From JAJPHT01 sp035526585 (GTDB lineage: Archaea > Thermoplasmatota > SW-10-69-26 > JACQPN01 > JAJPHT01): 30,785 nucleotides of DNA. Both the position numbers and the translations under genes were made by a program. Shown here one piece after another: positions 7,998-15,163 of the stretch. The stretch's first letter is position 1. Every line of letters begins with the position of its first letter. The notes under the pieces are model-generated. The model ran no database searches, was not told the DNA's origin, and saw nothing but the letters and a program-made list of their open reading frames with translations. Location: positions 1 through 30,785 of the forward strand of contig DATLCC010000002.1 in NCBI GenBank assembly GCA_035526585.1, read 5' to 3'.

Positions 7998-8218
7998 CCC
8001 CCGCGCCTCCGGGCCGCGGCCCGCCGCTCGTCACGCGCCGCGAGCACGGCCTCCGCGAGCGCGGCCGATTCCGCGGGCGATAGCATTTCAGGTAGGCGAG
8101 CGAGCGAGCGGCGCCCCGTGAGGCGCAGGACGACGTCCGTGAAGCTCTCCCCGGGCCGCTTCATCGCCGCGAGGCGCTCGTAGGCCGCGCCGGTGATGGT
8201 CACGGTTCGGACCGCCAT
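7994..8218 (-). CDS. vapB: VapB antitoxin (DUF217-like)
   Basis: 74 residues beginning AVRTVTITGAAYERLAAMK and continuing RPGESFTDVVLRL, the pattern of the archaeal DUF217 VapB antitoxins: a short beta strand, two helices for dimerisation and DNA binding, then a charged C-terminal tail (LAARDERRAAARRR) that would wrap the toxin. It is the first gene of the pair and has tandem 9-base repeats between its TATA-like element and start, suggesting autoregulation. The promoter region is shared with divergent atpB. Confidence 0.85.
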   Translation of the reverse strand: MAVRTVTITGAAYERLAAMKRPGESFTDVVLRLTGRRSLARLPEMLSPAESAALAEAVLAARDERRAAARRRGG

Positions 8219-8222
8219 GCAA

Positions 8223-8246
8223 ACTCAACACACTCAACACACTTAG
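8223..8246 (-). promoter_or_regulatory. vapB promoter with tandem operator-like repeat
   Basis: On the plus strand ACTCAACAC occurs twice in direct succession (8223-8231 and 8232-8240), followed by ACTTAG at 8241-8246. Read toward vapB this gives a TATA-like CTAAGT centred about 26 bases before the start codon, then two copies of GTGTTGAGT between it and the ATG. That position would let a bound VapB(C) complex block transcription. Inference from position and repetition. Confidence 0.55.
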
Positions 8247-8283
8247 TCTCGCCGGAGGGCACTCGCGACGCCGCCGCAGCGGC

Positions 8284-8290
8284 TATATAA
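8284..8290 (+). promoter_or_regulatory. TATA box of atpB
   Basis: TATATAA stands in an otherwise GC-rich stretch, centred 25 bases before the atpB ATG at 8312. Archaeal transcription starts about 25 bases after the TATA centre, so the transcript is predicted to begin at or next to the start codon (leaderless). It is the clearest core promoter in the window. Confidence 0.8.
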
Positions 8291-8311
8291 TGCGGCTGCC
8301 TCGGCGGCCGC

Positions 8312-9718
8312 ATGGCCAAGGAATACCAGACGATCACGGAAGTCGCGGGCCCCCTCGTCTTCGTCGAGAAGACCGAGCCCGTCGGCTACGGCGAGCTCGT
8401 GCAGATCCGCCTCTCCGACGGCTCGATCAAGGGCGGCCAGGTGCTCGACACCTCGGACGAGCTCGTCGCCGTCCAGGTGTTCGAAGGCACCTCCGGCATC
8501 AACCGCCAGGCGGCCGTGAAGTTCCTCGGCGAGACGATCAAGATCAGCGTGTCCAAGGACATGCTCGGCCGCATCCTCACGGGCCGCGGCGAGCCGCGCG
8601 ATGGCGGCCCCGCGATCGTCCCCGACAAGCGCATCGACATCACGGGCGCGGCCATCAACCCGTACTCGCGCGAGTCCCCGAAGGAGTTCATCCAGACGGG
8701 CATCTCGACGATCGACGGCATGAACACGCTCGTCCGTGGCCAGAAGCTCCCGATCTTCTCGTCGTCGGGTCTCCCGCACAACGAGATCGCTCTCCAGATC
8801 GCGCGCCAGGCGAAGGTGCGCGGCTCGGGCGAAGAGTTCGCCGTCGTCTTCGCCGCGATGGGCATCACGAACGAGGAATACCAGGCCTTCAGGAAGGACT
8901 TCGAGCGCACCGGCGCACTCAGCAAGGCCGTGCTCTTCGTCAACCTCGCCGACGACCCCGCCATCGAGCGCATCGTCACGCCCCGCATGGCGCTCACCGC
9001 CGCCGAGTACCTCGCGTACGAGCACGACTATCACGTCCTCGTCATCCTCACGGACATGACGAACTACTGCGAGGCGCTCCGCCAGATCGGCGCGGCTCGC
9101 GAAGAGGTGCCCGGCCGCCGTGGCTACCCCGGCTACATGTACACCGACCTGGCCCAGATCTACGAGCGCGCGGGCAAGATCAAGGGCCGCAAGGGCAGCA
9201 TCACGCAGGTGCCCATCCTCACGATGCCCGGCGACGATATCACGCACCCGATCCCCGACCTCACGGGATACATCACCGAGGGGCAGATCGTCGTCGCGCG
9301 TGAGCTCCACCGCAAGGGCGTCTACCCGCCGATCAACATCCTGCCCTCGCTCTCGCGTCTCATGAACGCGGGCATCGGAAAGGACACGACGCGCAAGGAC
9401 CACAAGGGTGTCTCCGACCAGTGCTACGCCGGCTACGCGGAAGGCAAGGACCTCCGCGGCCTCGTGGCCATCGTCGGCAAGGAAGCCCTCTCCGAGCGTG
9501 ACGTGAAGTTCCTCGAGTTCGCGGACCTCTTCGAGGACAAGTTCGTCCGCCAGGGCAAGGACGAGGACCGCACGATCGAGAACACGCTCGACCTCGCGTG
9601 GAAGCTCCTCGGCCACATCCCGACGCAGCAGCTCACGCGCCTCGACCGGAAGCTCATCGACGAGTTCTACCCGAAGGACGCGCAGGAAAAGCACGCGATG
9701 GCATCGAAGAAGGCGTGA
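8312..9718 (+). CDS. atpB: A-type ATP synthase subunit B
   Basis: 468 residues, full length. This is the regulatory, non-catalytic nucleotide-binding subunit of the A1 hexamer of the archaeal ATP synthase. Family features are ITEVAGPLVFVEKTEPVGYGE, GRGEPRDGGP, TGISTIDGMNTLVRGQKLP, the modified P-loop region FSSSGLPHNEIALQIARQA that lacks the Walker lysine, VILTDMTNYCEALRQI and GSITQVPILTMPGDDITHP, and a C-terminal helical domain with LDLAWKLLGHIP. Unusually, atpA is not upstream and atpD is not downstream. The gene has its own TATA box and a T-rich terminator, so it is transcribed alone. Confidence 0.97.
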   Translation: MAKEYQTITEVAGPLVFVEKTEPVGYGELVQIRLSDGSIKGGQVLDTSDELVAVQVFEGTSGINRQAAVKFLGETIKISVSKDMLGRILTGRGEPRDGGPAIVPDKRIDITGAAINPYSRESPKEFIQTGISTIDGMNTLVRGQKLPIFSSSGLPHNEIALQIARQAKVRGSGEEFAVVFAAMGITNEEYQAFRKDFERTGALSKAVLFVNLADDPAIERIVTPRMALTAAEYLAYEHDYHVLVILTDMTNYCEALRQIGAAREEVPGRRGYPGYMYTDLAQIYERAGKIKGRKGSITQVPILTMPGDDITHPIPDLTGYITEGQIVVARELHRKGVYPPINILPSLSRLMNAGIGKDTTRKDHKGVSDQCYAGYAEGKDLRGLVAIVGKEALSERDVKFLEFADLFEDKFVRQGKDEDRTIENTLDLAWKLLGHIPTQQLTRLDRKLIDEFYPKDAQEKHAMASKKA

Positions 9719-9741
9719 GCCTTCGGAACTGCTTGCAGGAG

Positions 9742-9760
9742 TTTTCTCATTCCTTCTTTT
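9742..9760 (+). terminator. T-rich terminator after atpB
   Basis: TTTTCTCATTCCTTCTTTT lies 24 bases after the atpB stop, in a genome where such pyrimidine tracts are rare. Archaeal RNA polymerase ends transcription at T-rich tracts without needing a hairpin. It marks atpB as a single-gene unit. Confidence 0.65.
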
Positions 9761-9784
9761 GCGCCAGCCAAGCGCTTCCCGAGC

Positions 9785-9822
9785 GATATAGCCAAATGGT
9801 TATGTATCCGGATGGTTATGTA
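9785..9822 (+). promoter_or_regulatory. Promoter and repeated operator-like motif of the SRPBCC/ArsR operon
   Basis: ATGGTTATGTA occurs at 9796-9806 and again at 9812-9822, a 16-base period. TTATGTAT inside the first copy is centred about 25 bases before the ATG at 9828, so it is placed as a TATA element; GATATA at 9785-9790 is another candidate. Since the operon encodes an ArsR-type repressor, these direct repeats are good candidates for its operator. Inference from position. Confidence 0.5.
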
Positions 9823-9827
9823 GGTCC

Positions 9828-10841
9828 ATGGCCCACACACAAGCCGTCCCCGGCTCGACCTTGACCCTGCCCTCCGACACGGAGATCCTCATCGAGCGCT
9901 CCTTCCGCGCCCCGCGCGCGCTCGTCTGGCGCGCGTTCACGGACGCGTCGCTCCTTCCGAAGTGGATGGGGCCCGCGCGCTACGAGATGACGCACAGCGA
10001 GATGGACGTGCGCGTCGGCGGCAAGTTCCGCTGGGTCTGGCGCCTCGACGAGGGCGAGCTCACGATGCACGGCACGTTCCTCGAGGTGGATGCGCCGCGG
10101 CGCATGGTCACGAGCGAGCACATGGAGCCGTCTCCGACGCCCACCCACAACACCTTCACCCTCACCGAGGAGAAGGACGGTCGCACGAAGGTCGCGATCC
10201 GCATCCGCGTCCCCTCCCAAGAGATGCGCGACATGATGCTCGCGACCAACATGCAGCGCGGCATGGACGAAGGCTATGCTCGCCTCGATGCGATCCTTCC
10301 GGACCTTGCTGCGCGACCGGGCGGTGCGCACGCCCTTCCTGGCTCGACCATGACGCTGCTCTCCGACACCGACATCCTGCTGGAGCGCAGCTTCCGCGCG
10401 CCGCGCGCTCTCGTGTGGCGCGCGTTCACGGAACCCTCGCTCTACCGCAAGTGGATGGGGCCCGCGGAGTTCCCGATGACGCGCTGCGACATGGACGTGC
10501 GGCCTGGAGGGAAGTTCCTCCACCAATGGGGCGGCCCCGACGGGCACCAGATGCCCGGCGAGTACGTCGAGGTGGACGCGCCGAGCCTCCTCGCATACGT
10601 CGACACGGGCGAGACGCCAAGCCGCGTCACCATCACGTTCACGCAGGAGAAGGACGGCCGCATCGGCGACGCGCGAACGCGTTCCCGAGAGGACGGATCC
10701 CAATTCGTCCGGACGAAGGTCGCGTTCCTCGCGCGCATGCCCTCGAAGGCGGCGCGCGACGAGATCCTCGCGTCGGGCTGGACCGAAGGCACCGAAGCTT
10801 GCTACCAGCAGCTCGACGCGCTCCTGAAGGAGATCGGATGA
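9828..10841 (+). CDS. Fused double SRPBCC/AHSA1-like domain protein
   Basis: 337 residues made of two AHSA1-like START-fold domains. Domain 1 begins at about residue 12 (EILIERSFRAPRALVWRAFT, then KWMGP) and domain 2 at about residue 175 (DILLERSFRAPRALVWRAFT, then KWMGP). The copies are clearly related at DNA level, with the repeat starting near 9852 and 10341, so this is a tandem duplication fused into one gene. Domain 2 carries an extra 17 residues at 10662-10712. AHSA1-like proteins bind small hydrophobic ligands, and those paired with ArsR regulators are of unknown function. The stop overlaps the ArsR start (ATGA). An internal ATG at 10349 could allow domain 2 to be made separately. Confidence 0.88.
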   Translation: MAHTQAVPGSTLTLPSDTEILIERSFRAPRALVWRAFTDASLLPKWMGPARYEMTHSEMDVRVGGKFRWVWRLDEGELTMHGTFLEVDAPRRMVTSEHMEPSPTPTHNTFTLTEEKDGRTKVAIRIRVPSQEMRDMMLATNMQRGMDEGYARLDAILPDLAARPGGAHALPGSTMTLLSDTDILLERSFRAPRALVWRAFTEPSLYRKWMGPAEFPMTRCDMDVRPGGKFLHQWGGPDGHQMPGEYVEVDAPSLLAYVDTGETPSRVTITFTQEKDGRIGDARTRSREDGSQFVRTKVAFLARMPSKAARDEILASGWTEGTEACYQQLDALLKEIG

Positions 10842-11191
10842 GCGACCGGCTCACGCTCACCTTCCGCGCCCTCGCCGATCCGACGCGGCGGCGGATCCTT
10901 GAGCGGCTCAAGAAGGGGGACGCGAGCGTGCAGGAGCTCGCCGACCCGCTCCCCATCTCGCAGCCCGCCGTCTCGAAGCACCTCAAGGTGCTCGAGGAGG
11001 CCGGCCTCGTCACGCGGCGCGACGACGCGCAGCGACGCTACGCGAGCCTGCGCGGCAAGCCCCTCCAGGAGGCTGTGGTGTACATCTCCGAGTTCCACCG
11101 CGCGTGGGAGGAAAGCTTCTCTCGGCTCGACGATCTGCTCGAGGACGTCGTCGAAGAGGAGGATGCGCGGGCGCGCCGCAAGGGGCGCTGA
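10838..11191 (+). CDS. ArsR-family transcriptional regulator
   Basis: 117 residues, a winged-helix regulator. The N-terminal FRALADPTRRRILERLKKG is the family signature, and the helix-turn-helix is at about residues 32-55 (SVQELADPLPISQPAVSKHL, then KVLEEAGLVTR), with the wing at RRDDAQRRYASL. No CxC or other metal-binding cysteine motif is present, so it is not a metal sensor; it belongs with the ArsR proteins that are cotranscribed with AHSA1-like ligand-binding proteins. It probably represses its own operon through the repeats upstream of 9828. It is convergent with the VOC gene, six bases away. Confidence 0.9.
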   Translation: MSDRLTLTFRALADPTRRRILERLKKGDASVQELADPLPISQPAVSKHLKVLEEAGLVTRRDDAQRRYASLRGKPLQEAVVYISEFHRAWEESFSRLDDLLEDVVEEEDARARRKGR

Positions 11192-11197
11192 GCCCGA

Positions 11198-11638
11198 TCA
11201 GCCCAGCTCTTCCGCGAGCCCGATCAGGATCCCTTCTGGGCCGCGGATGAAGCAGAGCCGATAGACGTCCTCGTACGTCGCGACCTCGCCCACGAGCGTC
11301 GCGCCGTGCGGACGCAGGCGTTCGAGGACCGCGTCGAGGTCGCGCACGTTGAACATGATGCGTCGGATGCCCAGGGCGTTCGACGGCGCGTCCTTCGGCT
11401 CCATCCTGACCGCCGCCGGCCGGTGGAACTTCGCGAGCTCGACGCCCCCGTGCCCGTCGGGCGGGCGCAGCATCGCGATCTCGGATCGCGCACCCTGGAG
11501 GCCGATCACGCTGTCCACCCAGGGGCCCTCGACGATCGTCTGTCCTTCGAGCCTCATGCCAAGCGCGAGGAAGAACGCCTTGGCCGCCTCGAGGTCCTCG
11601 ACGTTGATGAGGACGTTGTCCATACGCCGAAGCGTCAT
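11198..11638 (-). CDS. VOC (glyoxalase-like) family protein
   Basis: 146 residues with two beta-alpha-beta-beta-beta modules: RMDNVLINVEDLEAAKAFFL with LGMRLEG, and IRRIMFNVRDLDAVLERLR with GPEGILIGLAEELG. The conserved middle part (GPWVDSVIGLQGARSEIAML, then DGHGGVELAKFHRP) matches a widespread VOC subfamily without a settled function. The first metal ligand of true glyoxalase I is not obvious, so an enzymatic call is not made. The long start MTLRRMDNV is kept because relatives begin the same way. Proteins of this type often sit beside ArsR/AHSA1 pairs, as here, but on the opposite strand. Confidence 0.85.
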   Translation of the reverse strand: MTLRRMDNVLINVEDLEAAKAFFLALGMRLEGQTIVEGPWVDSVIGLQGARSEIAMLRPPDGHGGVELAKFHRPAAVRMEPKDAPSNALGIRRIMFNVRDLDAVLERLRPHGATLVGEVATYEDVYRLCFIRGPEGILIGLAEELG

Positions 11639-11728
11639 CGCGCCGCCATGATGGCTCGCCGTGAAGAGCGTTCTGGCACGCAGGCGCGCGGCCGTTCACG
11701 CGCCGCGGAGCGGGACCCGGGCGCGCAC

Positions 11729-11736
11729 GTTTTAGC
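11729..11736 (+). promoter_or_regulatory. TATA-like element of the DUF3052 gene
   Basis: GTTTTAGC is centred about 27 bases before the GTG start at 11760 and is the only A/T-rich run nearby. It supports a leaderless transcript beginning at the GTG. Confidence 0.5.
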
Positions 11737-11759
11737 GTCGGCACCCGGCTCCGCATCCC

Positions 11760-12221
11760 GTGGTCGCAGGCTACTCGGGGAAGCCGCTCGTCGCGAAGCT
11801 CGGCGTGAAGGAGGACGAGCGATGGCTCCTCGTCAACGCCCCGCAGGGGTTCGAGACCGAGCTCGCGCCCCTGCCTGAGGGCGCGAAGCTCTTGCGCACG
11901 TCACGGTCCGGGGTCGATGGAACGATCTTCTTCGTGAAGGAGCGCGCGATGCTCGCGCGCAGCCTCGCCCGCGTGCAGGAGCGCGTCGCGGAGGGCGGCG
12001 CCGTCTGGATCGCATGGCCGAAGAAGGCGAGCGGCGTCCCCACGGACGTCACGGAGGACACGATCCGCGAGATCGCACTGCCCACCGGGTGGGTCGATAC
12101 GAAGGTGTGCGCCGTGGACGAGACGTGGTCGGGGCTCAAGCTCCTGCGCCGCAAGGCTCCCAGCGACAAGCCGGGGCGACCCACCGCGGCCGAGGTCGAG
12201 CGCCGGCGCCGGAAGGAATGA
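11760..12221 (+). CDS. DUF3052-like protein
   Basis: 153 residues starting with GTG. The N-terminal AGYSGKPLVAKLGVKEDERWL, then LLVNAPQGFE, the middle DGTIFFVKERAML and AVWIAWPKKASGVPTDVTED, then IREIALPTGWVDTKVCAVDETWSG with LKLLRRK, are the usual DUF3052 pattern. These are small cytoplasmic proteins of unknown function; the fold is expected to be alpha/beta. The C-terminal tail (DKPGRPTAAEVERRRRKE) is basic and may be disordered. The gene stands alone with its own TATA-like element. Confidence 0.82.
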   Translation: MVAGYSGKPLVAKLGVKEDERWLLVNAPQGFETELAPLPEGAKLLRTSRSGVDGTIFFVKERAMLARSLARVQERVAEGGAVWIAWPKKASGVPTDVTEDTIREIALPTGWVDTKVCAVDETWSGLKLLRRKAPSDKPGRPTAAEVERRRRKE

Positions 12222-12296
12222 TCGGCCGCAGCGTCGCGCACCCTGCCGCCTGCGCGCGCCGGCATCATCATCCATGTCCGCGCTCCTGCGCGAGCC

Positions 12297-12899
12297 ATGG
12301 CCGTCGTCGTTCCCTCCACGCCTCTCGCGATCGGGATGAGCATCCTCGCGCTCGTGATCGGGCTCGTCCTCACGTTCTCGGGCTATCGCCTTGCGAAGAG
12401 CTTCGCCACCTTCGCGGGCTTCCTCGCCGGGCTCGTCATCGGGTGGGGGATCGGCGCCGGATACGCGCCCAACGTGGGCGTCCAACCGCTCCTCGGCGCG
12501 ATCGTCGGCGCCGTCCTTCTGGGCATCCTGCTCGCGCTCGTCTTCCGCTTCGCGTTCCGCTTCGCCGGCGCGATCGTCGGCGTGCTCGCGGGGATCGCGC
12601 TCGCGACGAACCTCGCGTGGCCGATCTGGGGCCTCGTCGCCGCGGCCCTCGTCGGCGCGACCGTGGGCTACTTCGTGAACAAGATCGCCATCGTCTCCTG
12701 GACGGCGATCGTCGGAGCCTCGCTCGCGGTGAAGAGCGGCGTCGAGCTCTTCTACGCCTTCAGCGACTACAACCTCGCGATGGAAGCGGTGAGCATGCTC
12801 TTCTCGACGATCCTCCTGGCCGCCGTCGGCGTGCTCTCGCAGATGCGCAGCCTGCGGGGCGAGGACGAGACGGCGGCGCCTGGCGGCAGCGCGAGCTGA
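12297..12899 (+). CDS. DUF4203/TMEM198-like multi-pass membrane protein
   Basis: 200 residues, almost all hydrophobic, with about seven membrane segments rich in Gly and Ala (LAIGMSILALVIGLVLTFSG, FAGFLAGLVIGWGIGAGYA, PLLGAIVGAVLLGILLALVF, FAGAIVGVLAGIALATNLA, IWGLVAAALVGATVGYFV and two more). The first segment followed by GYRLAKSFATFAGFLAG and the GxxxG-rich helices are as in DUF4203 (TM7S3/TM198-like) proteins, whose function in prokaryotes is unknown. The short C-terminal tail (RSLRGEDETAAPGG) is polar and probably cytoplasmic. Confidence 0.75.
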   Translation: MAVVVPSTPLAIGMSILALVIGLVLTFSGYRLAKSFATFAGFLAGLVIGWGIGAGYAPNVGVQPLLGAIVGAVLLGILLALVFRFAFRFAGAIVGVLAGIALATNLAWPIWGLVAAALVGATVGYFVNKIAIVSWTAIVGASLAVKSGVELFYAFSDYNLAMEAVSMLFSTILLAAVGVLSQMRSLRGEDETAAPGGSAS

Positions 12900-13003
12900 A
12901 CGCGCTGAGGTGGAGGGTTCCACCCCCCTGGCTTTGCCCATGCCCGCCCACCCGACACCCAGGTGGGAACGACATCCTCTGGGTCTTCGCGCACGCCGCA
13001 GCC

Positions 13004-13225
13004 ATGCTCGCCCTCTGGGCGGGCGTCGTCGCGGCGCTGCGCGCGTGGGACGAGCACCGCGACGCACGCGCCATCTACGGCGCTGTGGCGCGCGCCGCCT
13101 GGGACGACGGCGTCGTCTCGCGCGGCGAGCGCCGCATCCTGGACCGGCTCGCGCCAGCGCTCCGCCTGCTGCGGGTCGAAGCCTGGTGGGTGGAGCGCGT
13201 GGCGGCCCGGAGCGCGCGCCGGTAG
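13004..13225 (+). CDS. Small membrane-anchored protein with TerB-like motif
   Basis: 73 residues. One hydrophobic segment at the N-terminus (MLALWAGVVAALRAW) is followed by AIYGAVARAAWDDGVVSRGE and RRILDRLA, which resembles the acidic D-G-x-(V/I)-x-x-x-E loop between helices of TerB-like proteins, where it binds metal. It is too short for a full TerB domain. The frame is open upstream, with hydrophobic residues (DILWVFAHAAA) but no ATG, GTG or TTG between the upstream stop context and 13004, so the true start may be unusual or the N-terminus slightly longer. It follows the DUF4203 gene by about 100 bases that hold a short hairpin (GGTGGA/TCCACC). Confidence 0.45.
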   Translation: MLALWAGVVAALRAWDEHRDARAIYGAVARAAWDDGVVSRGERRILDRLAPALRLLRVEAWWVERVAARSARR

Positions 13226-13255
13226 GGCGGCCGCATAGTCCTCCACGAGGAACGT

Positions 13256-13261
13256 CTTATG
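13256..13261 (+). promoter_or_regulatory. TATA-like element of the PKD/NHL secreted-protein operon
   Basis: CTTATG is centred about 34 bases before the ATG at 13293, predicting a leader of roughly nine bases. A short hairpin (CCAGG with CCTGG) lies between it and the start codon. Confidence 0.4.
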
Positions 13262-13292
13262 GCCCCCAGGCGTTGCACACCTGGGAGGACCC

Positions 13293-14129
13293 ATGCCGCG
13301 CCGCGCCCTCGCGCTCCTCATCGTGCTCGCCTTCGTGCCCCTTTGTGCCGCGAACCAGGCGCCGATCCCCATCCCCATCGTCAAGGCCGAGGCCGTCCTC
13401 AACGAGCCCGTCCTCTTCACCGACGGCAGCGTCGACCCCGACGGCAGCATCGCGTCGGCGGCGTGGACCTTCACCGACGGCCGCACGATGACCGGGCACG
13501 AGGTCACGAAGCGCTTCGACTTCGCGGGCGTGCACACGATGCTCCTCGAGGTCACGGACGATCTGGGCGCTCGCTCCTCCGTCGAGTTCCAGCTCCTCGT
13601 GCGCGCGCCGCTCATGCACGGCCGCGCGTACGCGCTCGCGTCGTCCCAGGGCACGCAGGCCGACACGGGCGACGTCGGCGCGAACGATCAGACCGCGAGC
13701 GACGTCGTCGTCGCCGGCGCGGATCAAGGCGCGCTCCACGCCGCCGGGCTCGAGGCGGAGCTGCGCACGTACAGCGACTGGACGGTCGCGCGGGCCGACG
13801 TCGCCGTCGTGCACGTCCCGCATCCGTTCGGCTTCTTCCATCTCACGGGCGTCGAAGCCGAAGCGGTGAGCGGCTGCCACCAGGCGTGGCGCTTCGCGGA
13901 TGTCGGCAAGCTCCGCCTCAACGACGCGCCGCTTGTCCCGCCAGGCGCGGTCGCGCCCAACACGCGCGTCGACCTGCCCGACGGAACGATCGTCATCCTC
14001 AACGCGCAGGACGAGCCCGCGCCCGACCGCATCGCCGTGACGGCGGTGCGCATCCTCGTGCCCGGCCAGGCGCCAATCGAGATCGCGCATGCCGAGGCCG
14101 GCGTGAGCTTCTGCCCCTACGAAGGCTGA
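13293..14129 (+). CDS. Secreted PKD-domain protein with choice-of-anchor-P-like C-terminus
   Basis: 278 residues. A signal peptide (RRALALLIVLAFVPLCAA) precedes a PKD domain at about residues 26-104: ILFTDGS-type strand VLFTDGSVDPDGSIASAAWT, then FDFAGVHTMLLEVTDDLGA. PKD domains are Ig-like spacers or adhesion modules on surface proteins. The remaining part (GRAYALASSQGTQADTGDVG, then DVAVVHVPHPFGFFH) has the look of the choice-of-anchor P domain: a G-x-A-Y start, alternating strands and a conserved Cys pair (SGCHQAWRFADVG and SFCPYEG). No membrane anchor is seen at the C-terminus, so it is released or held by partners. It lies five bases before the NHL propeller gene and is probably cotranscribed. 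Confidence 0.75.
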   Translation: MPRRALALLIVLAFVPLCAANQAPIPIPIVKAEAVLNEPVLFTDGSVDPDGSIASAAWTFTDGRTMTGHEVTKRFDFAGVHTMLLEVTDDLGARSSVEFQLLVRAPLMHGRAYALASSQGTQADTGDVGANDQTASDVVVAGADQGALHAAGLEAELRTYSDWTVARADVAVVHVPHPFGFFHLTGVEAEAVSGCHQAWRFADVGKLRLNDAPLVPPGAVAPNTRVDLPDGTIVILNAQDEPAPDRIAVTAVRILVPGQAPIEIAHAEAGVSFCPYEG

Positions 14130-14134
14130 CCTGC

Positions 14135-15103
14135 ATGCGCGCGCCGATCCTTCTCCTGGCCTTCACCCTGGTCCCTCTTGCGGCGTCTCTTCCGGCGCCG
14201 CTTGGCGCGACGCACCCCGCCTGTGCGGGCGCCGCCGCGCCGGTGCTCTTCGCCCAGTGGGATTCGCAGCTTGAGAACCTCGCCTTCGACGGCGCCGGCC
14301 GCCTCTACGTGAGCGACCTCGGCGGGGACAGGCTCCTCCAGGTGACGACAGGCGGCGCCATCTCCGTCGTCGCGGGCCTTCCTGGCATGCACGGCCTGAC
14401 GTTCGGCCCGGACGGCATTCTGTACGCCGGTGCGACCGTCGGCGCCGGCCCCGGCGTCGTCCGCTTCACCTCGCTCGACCCACCCGTCCGCGAGGAGGTC
14501 GCGAGCGGCCTCGTCGCCGCGAACGGCATGACGTTCGACGCGGCGGGGAACCTCTTCGTCTCGAACCCGGGCTTGGGATCGGGCGCACCCTACCTCGCGC
14601 GCCTTCCCGCGGGCGACATGGCGGCCTGGTCGGCGTGGGGCGACGCCTACGGCCTGAACGGCATTTGGCTCGCCGGCGACCGCATCGTCGCCGCCGTCAC
14701 GGCCGATCAGTCGAGCCCGATCCTCTCGCTTTCCACGAGCGATCCCGACGACGTGCGCGTCGTCGCGCAGCTCACGCTGGGCGCGGCGACTTTGCAGCCC
14801 GGCGCGCACGCGCCCGCGGGCGGACCCGGCCTCGTGCCCAAGGGGCTCGACGATCTCACCGTGGGCCCCGACGGCACGATCTACGCCGCCGCACACGTCG
14901 CGGGCGAGATCCTCCGCGTGGACGCGGTGAGCGGCGACGCATGCGTCCTCGCGAGCGGGCTGGAAGAGCCCACGAGCGTGCGCATCGCGCGCGGCTTCGG
15001 AGCCTACGACGGCGACCTCTTCGTGACCGACATGGGCGGCACCGCCGTCACCGCGCTCGTGGGGCCCGGCGCGGGGGCCATCTGGCGGATCCCGACTTCG
15101 TAG
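14135..15103 (+). CDS. Secreted NHL/SMP-30-like beta-propeller
   Basis: 322 residues. A signal peptide (MRAPILLLAFTLVPLAASLP) is followed by a six-bladed-type propeller with repeats of the form G-L-x-F-x-x-D-G-x-L-Y-V: LAFDGAGRLYVSDLGGDRLL, GLTFGPDGILYAGATV, GMTFDAAGNLFVSNPG, DLTVGPDGTIYAAAHVAGEI and YDGDLFVTDMGG. Two Cys (PACAG near the N-terminus, DACVL late) could form a disulfide. Such secreted propellers bind ligands or hydrolyse lactones; no catalytic residues can be assigned. ATG at 14135 is chosen for its signal peptide. Confidence 0.82.
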   Translation: MRAPILLLAFTLVPLAASLPAPLGATHPACAGAAAPVLFAQWDSQLENLAFDGAGRLYVSDLGGDRLLQVTTGGAISVVAGLPGMHGLTFGPDGILYAGATVGAGPGVVRFTSLDPPVREEVASGLVAANGMTFDAAGNLFVSNPGLGSGAPYLARLPAGDMAAWSAWGDAYGLNGIWLAGDRIVAAVTADQSSPILSLSTSDPDDVRVVAQLTLGAATLQPGAHAPAGGPGLVPKGLDDLTVGPDGTIYAAAHVAGEILRVDAVSGDACVLASGLEEPTSVRIARGFGAYDGDLFVTDMGGTAVTALVGPGAGAIWRIPTS

Positions 15104-15106
15104 AGC

Positions 15107-15141
15107 TTGGGCTTGGGCTTGGGCGGGGGTAGGGCTAAGGC
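15107..15141 (+). repeat. Short GGGCTT-type simple repeat
   Basis: Three tandem copies of a GCTTGG-like hexamer followed by degenerate G-rich copies fill the gap between the NHL propeller stop and the RraA-like start. A near-identical run occurs on this strand inside the gene at 25743-27614, where it encodes the Ser-Pro stalk on the other strand. Here it is non-coding if the GTG at 15164 is the true start. Confidence 0.5.
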
Positions 15142-15163
15142 TCGGCGCGAGGCTCGGGCGCAC

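Noticed and set aside
7605..9718. Insertion sequence or integrase accounting for the isolated atpB
   Set aside because: No transposase, integrase, terminal inverted repeats or tRNA attachment site were found near vapBC or anywhere in the block.
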